DNA of 64,000 bases from Hemileia vastatrix (Eukaryota > Basidiomycota > Pucciniomycetes > Pucciniales > Zaghouaniaceae). A program made the position numbers and the translations under genes. Under the pieces are notes generated by a model. The model worked only from the letters and a program-made list of their open reading frames with translations. It was not told where the DNA came from and ran no database searches. Location: contig JASXTE010000008.1 of the NCBI GenBank assembly GCA_030280995.1, positions 26,504,693-26,568,692 on the forward strand. The letters are read 5' to 3'. Numbering within the stretch: position 1 is the first letter of the stretch; each line of letters begins with the position of its first letter. This document shows, piece by piece, positions 1 through 10,706 of this stretch.

Positions 1-1542
1 AAAAATGCTACTTTATCACCAGCAGCTAAATTGATTTTTTGAGTGGGGAGTAATTTATTGAACCAATTTGGATTGTAAAAGTCAAGTGGCCAATTCTTTG
101 GTGCCTTTGGGAAGGCAGTTGTTCTTGGATTTTTTACATGGATACAAATGCAACGTTGTTGAAATTTTACTTCATTCTGGCCAGCAGGTCTCATTTCAGC
201 ATCCAGATGGCAAAAAATGCGTTGGAAAATTCTAATTGGAAAGGCAGGTCCTTCACAATGTATGCATCACTTTTTGTATTGTACTCATTGTCACTATGGG
301 CCTGGAGGCAAGAAATTATTTCTTTTTAGCGTACATGAAATTTATTGTTGACAGCAAACTTAAATCGTGCATCACGGAGCTTAATCAAGTAGAATGTAAG
401 TAAATATTTTTATCACTTTAAATAAAATAGCTTACTCTTTGACGGGCCTTTTGTGTTACTTTTTTTTCCTCATCTTGCAGAAATTTTCTTTGAAGTTTTT
501 GTTCACCTTCATATCATTGAGTCATTACATAGTGAACATAATGATTGTAGGCTTGTCGCATAGTGCCAAGGTTATTTATGTAAGTTTGATTTATATTCAT
601 AAACTTGTAAGCATTTCCAACTACAGCATGTCAAAAAGTCATGATTGCACTGATTCTACATTCTTCATTATACAGAGAATCATGTTTTTCACTAAAATCA
701 GGTTCCCAACAACAAAGTCCAAGCTTGGAAAGAGTTGTGAAAATGTACAGGAGAAAGAACTCAGGAGCATTAACAACACCAGCACCCATCTTCTTATGAC
801 CCTCTTTAAAGCCTTGTAGGATTTGGACTTCTTCCTGGCCAATGATATCAGCTGCATTGTTGTCTTCAATTGTATTTTCAATCTGTTCTACTGAAGAAAA
901 TCTTTGCATAAACTCTCTTTGCTTGGCTGGGTTTGGGGCAAGTGGTACAGGGTGGGCTTCCAAAAGACCTCACAAATGCCTAATATTATAGTAAAATTTG
1001 TCCTTAAAAGTATGAAGGTGAGTTAGTGAGCTGGAGAAGTAGGGTATTTATAATAATAACTTAATTTTGTCTTTTCAAAAGCAGCAGGTATATCTTGGGT
1101 AATCATTTGGAATGAATGCTTCCTTGAAGTTGAGGCTGGTGATTCTACTTTGGTCAATTGGTCTGTTTTGACAGGAGTGTTTGAAACTTTTTTAGGTTTT
1201 TTTTGATAGTTTTGGCAGACTAGAAACTTGATTCAAGCTAGAGGCGGAATTTTTGTTTTTACTTTTGCCACTTACTTGAGTATTTGAAGGTGAGCTGGTA
1301 TTTGTCTCTTTATCATTTGTTGCTTGAGTATTCAAAGGTGAGCTGATATTCATCTCTTTGTCATTTGAACTCTCTTGAAATGATTCTACTTGTTTAAGCT
1401 CAAGTTTATGAACCTTCTCAAAAATCTGCTGAATAATTAGATCATGTTCTGCTAAGCTGGCATGAATCAAGTGAAGTTCTGAATTAAAAACTTGGCCAGG
1501 GTAGTTCCCATTCCAGTTGTTATTGCCATAGGAGTCTCCCAT
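1..1542 (-). pseudogene. Decayed copy of a rust-type multicopy gene of unknown function
   Basis: Reading the minus strand from an ATG at 1542 (MGDSYGNNNWNGN...) to the window edge gives conserved-looking blocks in shifting frames: a Ser/Asn/Thr-rich segment to 1192, a block near 1090 (FKEAFIPNDYPRYT), a block at 963-640 (EAHPVPLAPNPAK, then CCWEPDFSEKHDSLYN), then AYKFMNINQTYINNLG near 590-540, an apparent intron near 437-382, LRDARFKFAVNNKF near 380, and LDFYNPNWFNKLLP near 95-50. Several stops and frame changes separate the blocks. The block order resembles a large repetitive hypothetical family I associate with Puccinia and relatives; that link is from memory and no function is known to me. 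The gene continues off the left edge. Open frames on the plus strand here are shadows. Confidence 0.5.
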
Positions 1543-1682
1543 ATAAAATGAAAATTGATATATAGATATATATAATATAATATAGTATATGGTGTTAAAC
1601 AATTTTTTTGTAGTAATTTGGAAAATTGGTGGATAAATGAAACTCAAGTAAGGGAGGTGTTTTGATAGTTCAAGACAAGATA

Positions 1683-1943
1683 CACTACACAATATAGGGG
1701 GTGGACTTGCTAGCAAGTCCTCAACCTGAACTCAGATGGAACTCAGATGGAACTCAGACTGAACTCATACTGAACCCATACTGAACTCTACTTGAACACC
1801 CACCTAAAACTGTTCTGCTGAGTGGTGTTCATCCCTGATTGTATGGTTCCTTTATCAATAGCTCAATGTGTGTTCAATCTATGGTGAGTTTGGGTCCAAG
1901 GTTGCGGACTTTCTAGCAAGTCCGCCCCCCATATTGTGTGGTG
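1683..1943. mobile_element. CACTA-type MITE, copy 1 (261 bp)
   Basis: The left end reads CACTACACAATATAGGGGG and the right end, reverse-complemented, reads CACCACACAATATGGGGGG. Each end is followed inward by the palindrome GGACTTGCTAGCAAGTCC (one mismatch at this right end). The element is flanked by ATA at 1680-1682 and 1944-1946, a 3-bp target duplication. Subterminal TGAACTCA-like repeats lie at about 1727-1790. CACYA termini, a 3-bp duplication and subterminal repeats are hallmarks of the CACTA/EnSpm (CMC) superfamily. The copy at 58,264 is also 261 bp and differs by only three bases by eye, so both insertions look recent. There is no coding capacity. Confidence 0.9.
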
Positions 1944-1975
1944 ATAGTGTATAAAGCTAAATAAAAACAGGTTTG

Positions 1976-2096
1976 TGCAGCTTTTCAAAATTTTCCTCAA
2001 CTTCCCCAGCATTTTTGGCAGGTGATAGACTGGCGAAATGAAAATATGAGGGAAAATGCTGGGTAAGTTGCGCAACTTTTTTGGGAAGCTGCACAA
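1976..2096. repeat. Imperfect fold-back repeat, about 120 bp
   Basis: GTGCAGCTT near 1976 pairs with AAGCTGCAC near 2094, and the arms extend inward about 43 bp with mismatches (CCCCAGCATTTT against AAAATGCTGGG). The loop is about 35 bp. It could be a small fold-back MITE, but I cannot fix a target duplication. Confidence 0.55.
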
Positions 2097-2686
2097 AGCT
2101 TTTTCGATTTAGCTGTATATACCTCAATATGTGAGACAAACTCAGATTTTAATCTCAAAAAAAATCAATTGAAAGTTAAATAACTCAAGCTATAAATTCT
2201 TTTTCTTACATTATGAAAGGGAATATTAGCTGCATATATTGTTTCATTTAAATGAATTTATATGATAATTTCTTATATAAATCACAAGTCCATTTCTCAA
2301 CAAATGTAAATCAGGATCTCATATTTTTTTAATTAAAGATATAATAGTAGCTAGTTACATAAAATATAATTCAATTGTTATGTGTTGTTTCTTCCTGAAT
2401 ATTGCTCTATTAGTTATGTTGAATTTATGCCCCTGCTTATTGAGTAGTGTGAAAGGAGAATCATGACAAATTGTTAAGCCTTGGAACATAAGATACAAGA
2501 TGAAAAAAACTTTGTTGGTAACTGTGAGAACAAATCAGCTGACGTAGCGGACTAGATTTTGAAATACCTTTCCGCTACGTCGGCTGTTTGCACATGGTGT
2601 GAGTTAGCTGTACTTCCCCTGCCTTATCTCAAGCACTCCCTACACACTTCCCTACATCTCACTTAGACTATTGTTGCCCTTCACCT
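2097..2686. other. Intergenic stretch with one hairpin
   Basis: This is AT-rich sequence with no gene I can support. The only structure seen is a hairpin at 2536-2586, where CAGCTGACGTAGCGGA faces TCCGCTACGTCGGCTG (one mismatch, 19-nt loop). The copia element begins at 2687. Confidence 0.6.
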
Positions 2687-2862
2687 TGTTAAGTCACTAG
2701 GACTATGTACTTAGTTGTGTGTACAAATGTATATAGTCTGTAGTCATGGCGTCCCCTGTTCTCCGGTTCTTTCCGGAATTCTACAGGCTGACACTGTGCT
2801 ACAGGTAAGCAATGAATATATCTGGTTCTTTCCGGAGTTCTACAGGCTGACACCGTGCTACA
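2687..2862 (+). repeat. Copia 5' LTR with an internal tail duplication
   Basis: The LTR is 176 bp against 110 bp for the 3' LTR. The extra length is a second copy of the LTR tail (ggttctttccgga through gctaca), joined by a spacer gtaagcaatgaatatatc. It begins TG and ends CA. GGTTATGGGC follows directly and is where a primer-binding site should lie, but I could not match a tRNA with certainty. Confidence 0.85.
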
Positions 2863-2866
2863 GGTT

Positions 2867-5800
2867 ATGGGCTGTACCCGCGGGCATTTAAAAGTTAGCC
2901 AACAAAAAACTCCACTAGCGTTAGCAACACTAGGAGTGCTAGTAACCAAAAACCCCCAGCGCATGTTGAGAAATGACTCACCTGATAATAGCGCTGGTAA
3001 AACTCATCAATCGACTCGCTCCATCTCCAACCGAGAGCTGAGAAGCCTCGTAATTGATCCATCTAACCTTCCAAATCATCCCTCAACCTCGCGCGAATCT
3101 TGCAAGCGCTCCAAAACTAGATCTATTACCCTGGCCCCTACCCTTACCCCCATACCGGCCACTCCTCTCTCCTTGAAACCTCAGGATACACCCCTAACCT
3201 CACCTACAACCCCTTCACCAGCTTCTACTCTACATCCAATCGCTTTTCCACATTTAGGCATTCCCCCCACTACACCTCCCCCTAACCCTAATTTAAGCAA
3301 TCCAAATTTATTTGATACCGGCATCTCCCCTTCCTCTGTCCCTAGTTTAAGCACTACCCCTACCTCTCATTGCTCTGCCGCTATCCTACACCCCACCCCC
3401 CTTTCATCTGCCCCTAATCTAAGTATTACCTCAACCACCCCCTGCTCTGCACCTACAGCGCTACCGTTTATACAGAGTAATACAATAACACCCCCCCTAA
3501 TCCCTGCTCTGCCCCTCTGCATAACACCCTACCTGTTGTCATTAACCAATCACCAAATCCAATATCTGACCTTGCTGAAGCAATTGGGTGCTTGTCAATC
3601 AATGACAACATTGAGAATTTTCCCATTGATATGTCAGCAACAACTAATCAACAGGCGACCACGGGTCATACCACTTCACCTTTCCGTCGCCCTATGCCAC
3701 CACATCTACCACAACCAATAGGAATGTTTGAGCAACAAAGAACTTTGAAAAATGTAATAGAATTCACCAAAAAATTTCCTCCCCTTGATACATCAGGGCA
3801 CAACTATCATGACTGTCACACCAATGTGATGGCTCTTATCAAGGACTTTGTTGGAACCAGAACATATGCTTTAAACAATGAGCCTGGACCTGATGACTTT
3901 GAGGACAGAGTTACCCACCTTATCCTTTTCCACTCACTATCCCCTAATCTGCGTCATGAGATTTCAACTGATTGGAATGCGCGTCAAACATATGTTCACA
4001 TCAGCAACAAATTCTCTAGAAGTAATCATACATCTACAATGACAGCCATCTGCAATTTTATCAATTTGAAACAAACCCAGTTCACTTCCCACAGTGAATA
4101 TCTAGAGGCATTCAACAAATACTTTGAAGCAATTGAGCGTCAAGGAGTCACTTTTGACCATAAAGTTTTTAAAGCACGGATGTCCCACACACTTTTAATG
4201 TCATCTCTGAAAGACCTGTATGTTGATCTTTGTGTTGCTATGGATAACCGCCCTGACTCGAAATCTGTCACCTTTGAGGATTTCTGTCAACTAATGCCAT
4301 GGTTAGCTCAAAACAGAGCAGATAGAGAATTGGTTTCACCCACCCCTACAACATCCTTGTCTACTGAACCCATCTTTAATGTGGTGGCTAATCCCCAATG
4401 TCAAACTGATTCTTACAGACCCCCTGGTGCTCAAAGACAATGTCATGAATGTAAATCAACAGCCAATTTCTTTACCCACTGTCCATACAACCTTAACTCA
4501 TCCACCTTTTCTGCAAGGCTCTACCTCATGAGAGAGCATGCTACAACCCTTGCCTCTGACCCAAAGGCAAAAAGCAAACCAATATACATCCCTTACAGAA
4601 GACCACAACGCAGACAAATTAGAGCACGGGATGTACAAATTGAAGCAGATGAAGTCACTATCTTTGAAGAAAATGTGGAGGCTTTGTATGAACAGTTGGA
4701 ACAAATTGATCTGAACAGTGCAGAATGGTCACTCGAAGCGCTCACTGGGAATGTGGCAATATTGGATTCTGGTGCTACCCATCATGTCACTGGCAATGTG
4801 AGCCTTCTCAGCAATTTCAGACCTCTTAAAAATCAAATCCCTATCAAAGTGGCAACTAACTGTCCTTCCTCATTTATCACTGGCATAGGGGACCTAAAAA
4901 TAAAAGGAGATGGGAAAGTTGTTACTATTACCAATGTTTTTTATTGTCCAGAAGTTAGAACTACTCTTATTTCTCTCTTTGATTTAGTGGACAATGGAAT
5001 TTGTTTTGATTTATGTTCTGAAGACAAAAATTTAGGGATTTATTTTAAAGATGAACTGATTATGACAGGGCAGTTGGAAAGTACTAGGAGAAGATGGATT
5101 TTAGATGTAATTAGGTCTAGTGACTGCAATCAAAATGTTTCCTCTTATCATTTCCCATTGCATCCTTCCCTCCTGCATACTGTTAAAAAGAATGAAACCA
5201 TCAATCGACCACCTGCTGCAAAAGGTTACCTCATGGACTGGCATAGAAGACTTGGCCACACCAGTGAAAACACAATTTGCAATATCATCAGAACTGGAAT
5301 TGGTGCTGGCTTGCCCCTCTCTATGCCACCAGGTAAGATTGACTGTGAAGATTGCTTAATAGCCAAAAGTACTAGAAAACCATCAGCAACACAGGAATCA
5401 AGACCAGAATCAATGATGAGCCTTATTGTTGGAGACCTGGTTGGTCCTATGGATCCCACTGTTAATGGAGCAAGATGGGAGGCAATGTTTAGAGAAAGTT
5501 CAACTTCCTATGGTGAGGTATTTTTGCTCAACTCCAAATCTGAAGCCACAACTGCTTTTGTTACCTTTTATAAAAAGCTAGAAAATGTTACTGGTAAGAA
5601 ATTACAAGCATTAAGAACCGATGGGGGGGAAATGCACAGTAAACAGATGGCTCAGATCCTGGCTGACATTGGGGCTACTCACGAGTTCACCTGTCCTCAC
5701 CACCATGAACAAAATGGATCAGCTGAAAGTTTCAACAGAACTGTTGGTGACATTGCCAGGACAATCTTACTAGCAAGTGAACTACCTGAATGTTTCTGGG

Positions 5801-7785
5801 GCCTTGCTTACAAATGGGCAGCCCATGTTCACAACCGGCTCCAAAATGTCAAGACTGGTGACAAAACTCCTCTGAAGCTCATGTACAATTGTGACCCAAC
5901 TTACTCAAACCTCAGAATATTTGGTGAAACAGCTTTTGTCCATATCCACAAAGAAACTAGACGTAAACTGGACCAACGAGCTTTGATTTGTAAGTGTATA
6001 GGTTATTCTCTGAATAATGCAGGTTTGATTTTTTGGCACCCAGAATCAAACTCCTTTTTTGAATCTGCTATGGTGGTTTTCCCTGGTGACCAACTTCCTG
6101 CTCACAAAGCTGCTTATCAACCACCACCATCTAAGGGCTCTCTAGATCATATCCTCAATAATATGAAGCTAGGTGATTTCAAGGATGAGGAAACTCTTAT
6201 CCCTCATGAAAAAGCTGTACGTGAGACTGTTAAAAAAGGTTTGTCCCAATCATCCATTATTCCCAGAACACATCTGCAAGCTATGATCTAGCCTGACAGT
6301 CGCAAGTGGGACCAAGCTTGCAAAAGGGAACTACTAAACATGAAAGATATGGATGTATGGTATGAGGAAAAGCTCCCTCCTGGCTCCAAGCTCACCAATG
6401 CAAAATGGGTCTTTACAATCAAAAATCCTTCTTCCAAAACTCTGATCTACAAAGCACAATATGTAGCTAAAGGGTTTTTACAACAGTATGGTATTGATTT
6501 TACTGACACCTTTGCCCCAACTGCTACTTTTGCTTCACAACGCATTCTCCTCACTTTAGCAGCTTATCACAAATGGCCTGTCAAATCTTTTGATGTCACT
6601 GCTGCTTACCTTCACAGTCCAATTGATGAAGCAATTTGGGTGCGACCTCCTGAAGGTTACCAGCTATGTGAAGTTGGCAATGTGTTGCACTTAAAGAAAG
6701 CGCTCTATGGTACCAAGCAAGCAGCAAGATGCTGGTGGCTACATATAGCCAGCAAATTGGATGCTCTGGGGTATAAAGCAAGTCAGTATGATAAAAGTTT
6801 TTATGTTCTTAGGAAGAAGGATTGTTTGGGTGTGATATGGATACATGTTGATGATGGTATAGTTACTGGTAGCAGTGAGGAGGTGTTAAAGGGTTTAGAA
6901 GATGGTTTGGATGGTAGTTTGAAGGTAAAATGGAATGATAGTGTTGATGGTATAGTAGGTGTTTCTATCAAAGAAGTTCCAGAAGGTTTTGAACTACACA
7001 ATTTTTAGCTCATTGATAAGATTCTACGGACTCATAACCCATCTGGATTAACAACAAGATCACCCTTACCTAACAATTTGGAAATCACCACTGCGAAGGA
7101 TGAAGAGGTAGCTATAGAGACAACTAAATATCTCTCCATTCTAGGTGCTCTCAGTTATGTGGCAGTTGCAACTAGACCAGATCTGTCTTTTCCAGTCAAT
7201 TTTTTGGCACGCTTCTCATCCAAACCTAATGCCACCCACTGGATCACTCTCAATCACCTCCTTAGATATGTCCAGCACACTGCCACCCTTTGTCTTCACA
7301 TCCACCCCGACCGTGACTCACCACTTGAACTCCTATCTTTTTCTGATTCCACTTGGAATAACAAAGAATTTTCAAGAGCTCAAAGTGGACATCTGCTACT
7401 CCTTAATTCCTGCCCAATTGTTTGGACATCAAGGCGCCAGCTGACAGTGAGCGATTCATCATGCACAGCTGAGTATGTGGCACTTGGTGGTGGTATGAAA
7501 GACGCAATTTGGATCTCAAACTTGCTCAAAGATATCTTCCCCGATATTCCCCCTATCAAGATTTTCTGCGACAACAAAGGAGCAATTGCCAATGCAAAAG
7601 ATAACCCTGGCAACAAGCGGACACGGCATGTGGATAGGTGTTTCTATATAGTAAATGAACAACTCTTTTTAAAAAAAGCAACGTTGGAATGGGTTCCTAT
7701 TGCTCAAATGCGGGCTGATATACTTACAAAATCACTGGGCCCATCTCTAACAATGCTGAGAAGGAAGGATGTGTGTGTGTGGTGA
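2867..7785 (+). pseudogene. Copia Gag-Pol polyprotein, broken by one frameshift and two TAG stops
   Basis: ATG 2867 opens a Pro/Ser/Thr-rich N-terminus. The frame is lost near a run of Cs at about 3491-3497 and the main frame continues to 7785. In it I see a Gag region (3720-4350), a degenerate zinc knuckle (CHECKSTANFFTHC), an aspartic protease (LDSGATHHVTG, near 4764), an HHCC zinc finger (WHRRLGH ... CEDC), and an integrase core with D (GDLVGP), D (RTDGGE) and E (NGSAESFNR). The reverse transcriptase follows (AKWVFTIK, DVTAAYLHS, HVDDGIVTG), then RNase H (TAEYVAL, DNKGAIANAK). Two in-frame TAG codons at 6289-6291 and 7006-7008 interrupt the same frame; both fit CAG-to-TAG changes. The order integrase before reverse transcriptase is diagnostic of copia. 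Confidence 0.9.
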
Positions 7786-7930
7786 TGGGGTTATATTTCT
7801 TTTCTCTTATTTTTTCTTTTATTTCTCTTATTCTTTTTTCATTTCTTTTTTATTTATTTTTTCACTTTGGAGTTGGTTATGTTTGCATGGGGGGGATATC
7901 AGAATATTTTTCATAACTAAGTGGGGGGGA

Positions 7931-8040
7931 TGTTAAGTCACTAGGGCTATGTACATAGTCATTTGTGGTATAGTCTGTAGTCACGGCGTCCCCTGTTCTC
8001 CGGTTCTTTCCGGAGTTCTACAGGCTGACACCGTGCTACA
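7931..8040 (+). repeat. Copia 3' LTR (110 bp)
   Basis: It begins TGTTAAGTCACTAGGG and ends CCGTGCTACA directly after the polypurine tract. It carries one copy of the tail that is duplicated in the 5' LTR. Small differences from the 5' LTR show age. Confidence 0.9.
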
Positions 8041-8150
8041 CCCCTTTCCCTTGCTGGTTCCCCCGCTCTTTTGAGTCAACATTAGGACATCCAGAGAATT
8101 GGGAACAAGAGAGCCGTCCCTCTCTTGCATCATCATCTTTGACCTTATAT

Positions 8151-8715
8151 GACATTTACACAGGTGGTTCTAGGTCCCCAGACGACACCTTTCCTGCTGC
8201 ATTTGACCCTCCCACCTTCAGCTCATATGTTTTCTACCTGGGAAACTCCTTCTCTTCTGTGTTTTTGAAGCAGAATCGGTTGTGGTTTTGCTAGGTCTCT
8301 ATCCTTTTCTCTCAAATTTAGTCCAGTTCCACGCCCCCTCATTTACCTTGATAGCGCATAATAATCAAGCCGTCATCAAACACTTATCCTCGCTCTCCCC
8401 CCACCTCCAATCTCTTAATGTTGTCATCTATTCTTTAAACTGCCACATATATACAAAACGTCAACCCAAACATACTCATCATGCTTTGTTGGTGATCTGG
8501 TCACTCAGACATACAAGGTAATGAGCTAGTGAAAAGTTCGGTCAATGGCTCCTATCCCTTCTTCCATTTTTCCATCTCCCTTCTCAATTTTATTCTCCCT
8601 CCACCCTCTCTTTCTTCCCTCAAAAATTATCACAAAACCTCCACAAGATCACTCCTCTCCTTTAGGTCCCGGCCCAAATGCCGTCAAAAGACTAGAAGGC
8701 AAGTATGACCTTCTT
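8151..8715 (+). pseudogene. Relic of a non-LTR (LINE) retrotransposon RNase H domain
   Basis: Scattered frames spell an RNase H fold: DIYTGGSRSPDD at 8151, where a catalytic Asp would give YTDGS; an E-containing helix near 8270 (LLGLYPFLSNL follows); and IAHNNQAVIKHLSSLS near 8355, where families usually have SDNQAA. Then come a histidine region (VIWSLRHTR) and ELVKSSVNG near 8530. Frames change at least twice and two of the expected acidic residues are G and N, so this is dead. In fungi this arrangement is typical of the C-terminus of Tad/I-type LINE ORF2. The rest of the LINE is not visible. Confidence 0.55.
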
Positions 8716-8865
8716 GTATTCTTTAACCAACTCTCAAACTTTTCACGCGCCTTGGCCACTACATTTGCCCAGTGTCGTTCATGACATTCCCTCCCTCAGG
8801 ATTACCTCTATAGGTACAAAGTAGTAGATTCACCTATGTATATACATCTTTTGCTACGAGCCTTA

Positions 8866-9680
8866 GAGCATCTACCTCCGTGTCGGTAAATTGGTTCGGT
8901 ATGCAGATTTTACTGCATTTTGACGTGAACCTTAACCCTCGTTTCATTAAAGGCCTCTATTAGCTAGTGAATTCAGCATGTACTGTAGCCTGTCAACTAA
9001 AGTTACTGAGCTCCTTTTGACCTCATTCGGTAATTCAATATTCTGCCAGCCAATTCTTTTCACTCCACCTTGTAGCTGCTGAACACTTTCACATTTCACT
9101 ACTTATTGAAACAAAACATTTTTTATTTTAATTCACAACTGTTACTACACAACACTTCCTATTAACACAATCTCCCATTTCGCACCTCGCCCTACAACCT
9201 CCAAATCCATATAAAGTGATCAACTTGTCTGATCCAACAAAAAAGCGATCCCCTAATTGGAACCACCTAGTGTTAGGGTGTTACCATACTATGTACTTAG
9301 CTAGTCACCCATCAGTATATAGTGTAGCTTCCGAGTGCACCAGAGATCTTTTCCTGGTCCTTGTACTGGTCCTGCAAGGCATCAGTCTCTACACCAAGAA
9401 GCTCTATACAATTAAATCTTCTTCCATTGTGAGAAATTTGTCAATTATGATTTGTCCCATCTGAAAAGTTGAGGAGAGTGAAATGAGTAGCGAAAATGCG
9501 AGAAGGAAAACAGTAGAGTTTACCAAATGGGCGACTCAACACGAGGGTATGGAAATATTCCCAACGCTTGTTTGCTAACTGAATCTGCATACGAGGGTGT
9601 CAAACCCCATTTCAGTAACAATTGACACAGCAATTATGCAATTATCTACTGAAATTTTACTGCAACGGAGGTAGATGCTC
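8866..9680. mobile_element. PIF/Harbinger-type MITE (815 bp)
   Basis: The terminal inverted repeats are GAGCATCTACCTCCGT at both ends (16 bp, perfect). Both sides are flanked by TTA (8863-8865 and 9681-9683), the TWA target duplication of PIF/Harbinger elements. The interior has no transposase; an open frame of 82 codons at 9216-9464 resembles nothing I know and is probably chance. It would need a transposase supplied in trans. Confidence 0.8.
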
Positions 9681-9683
9681 TTA

Positions 9684-10706
9684 TAAGACAGTTCTGAGCA
9701 TGTTCTTTTGATCTGAAAAGCTCATGAGCCAACCAGAACAGCCCTTAGAACGGCTGCTCACCAACACCACATTCCTTTTAGTGCCTCTGCTCTATTATCT
9801 TCCTCCCCCATTCGACCTCTTGTCAGAATTTTCCTATTCAACCTAATAGATTCCCTAATAATTTTCCATTCATAAATCCATTTTTTCCAAATTTGTTAAC
9901 CTTTTTTAATTGCCATGTAGTAACTTCTCTACATGTTTTTCCTGCTCTCCTACTTGTACATACACTTAAGTTTTCTATCCTTCATGTCCCTTTATCGGGC
10001 GAGATTGTATGAAAAAGACACAAAATATAAAAGAAACCAATATTAAGACTTGGCAGGCGTGATCGCCCCCATACCAGGCAAAAAGGTTTATCAAAGCTTG
10101 TTAAATTTCCATAATGTGTTGAGCTACAATTCTGGTCCAAAGTGTTCTCGTATTTAGTTTTGGGCTTGAAATGAACAGAAAAAATTCATACGTTCAACTG
10201 TCGCACGAACATCATGATTGTTGGTCCAAACATGATATTTTTTTTATTTCTATATCATTCAAATACTGCCCAGTCAAAAGGTGTATATAACCACTGGGTT
10301 AAAACCTATATTGATTGGTAGCCCAAACATAATATTTTCAATTATGGATGATTCAGTTGGAACTCACTAAATACGCGATGCTTGTGATAATTTTATAGAG
10401 TGTCGAGCTAGATTTCAGGATCGATTTTTTTTCGGACCAAGTCTTGGGCATGGAGTGAACAAAAAAAAGATCCGATGGGTTATCTCTTGCACTTCTAACT
10501 TGTTGTTTAATCTCAATATTTCCTAGTTATAGAAAAACATAAGGTAAAGTTCCAAGGCGGAACCTGTTTTTGAGTTACCACTCAATCTCAAAATATATAA
10601 AAACAACAAAGTTATTCGCTAATTTTTATCTTACTATTCAGGTTGTATACATTAAAGTGTTTTAGTATTTTAGAATAAATATATTTTCTGCTTTAACTAA
10701 TCCATC
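9684..10706. other. Intergenic region upstream of the CFEM gene
   Basis: No gene or repeat is recognised. The last 60 bases before the CFEM start are AT-rich (aataaatatattttctgc) and could hold the promoter, but no definite TATA box is called. Confidence 0.5.

Larger units (their letters stand above)
2687..8040 (+). mobile_element. Ty1/copia LTR retrotransposon, degraded
   Basis: The element is bounded by LTRs starting TGTTAAGTCACTAG and ending CCGTGCTACA, and encodes in order Gag, protease, integrase, reverse transcriptase and RNase H, which is the copia order. A G-rich polypurine tract (gtggggggga, 7921-7930) abuts the 3' LTR. Flanks are CACCT (2682-2686) and CCCCT (8041-8045), a 5-bp duplication with one change. 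Internal stops and a frameshift make this copy non-autonomous. Confidence 0.92.

Noticed and set aside
439..819. 126-codon plus-strand frame
   Set aside because: It is antisense to the decayed minus-strand gene, which has recognisable conserved blocks.
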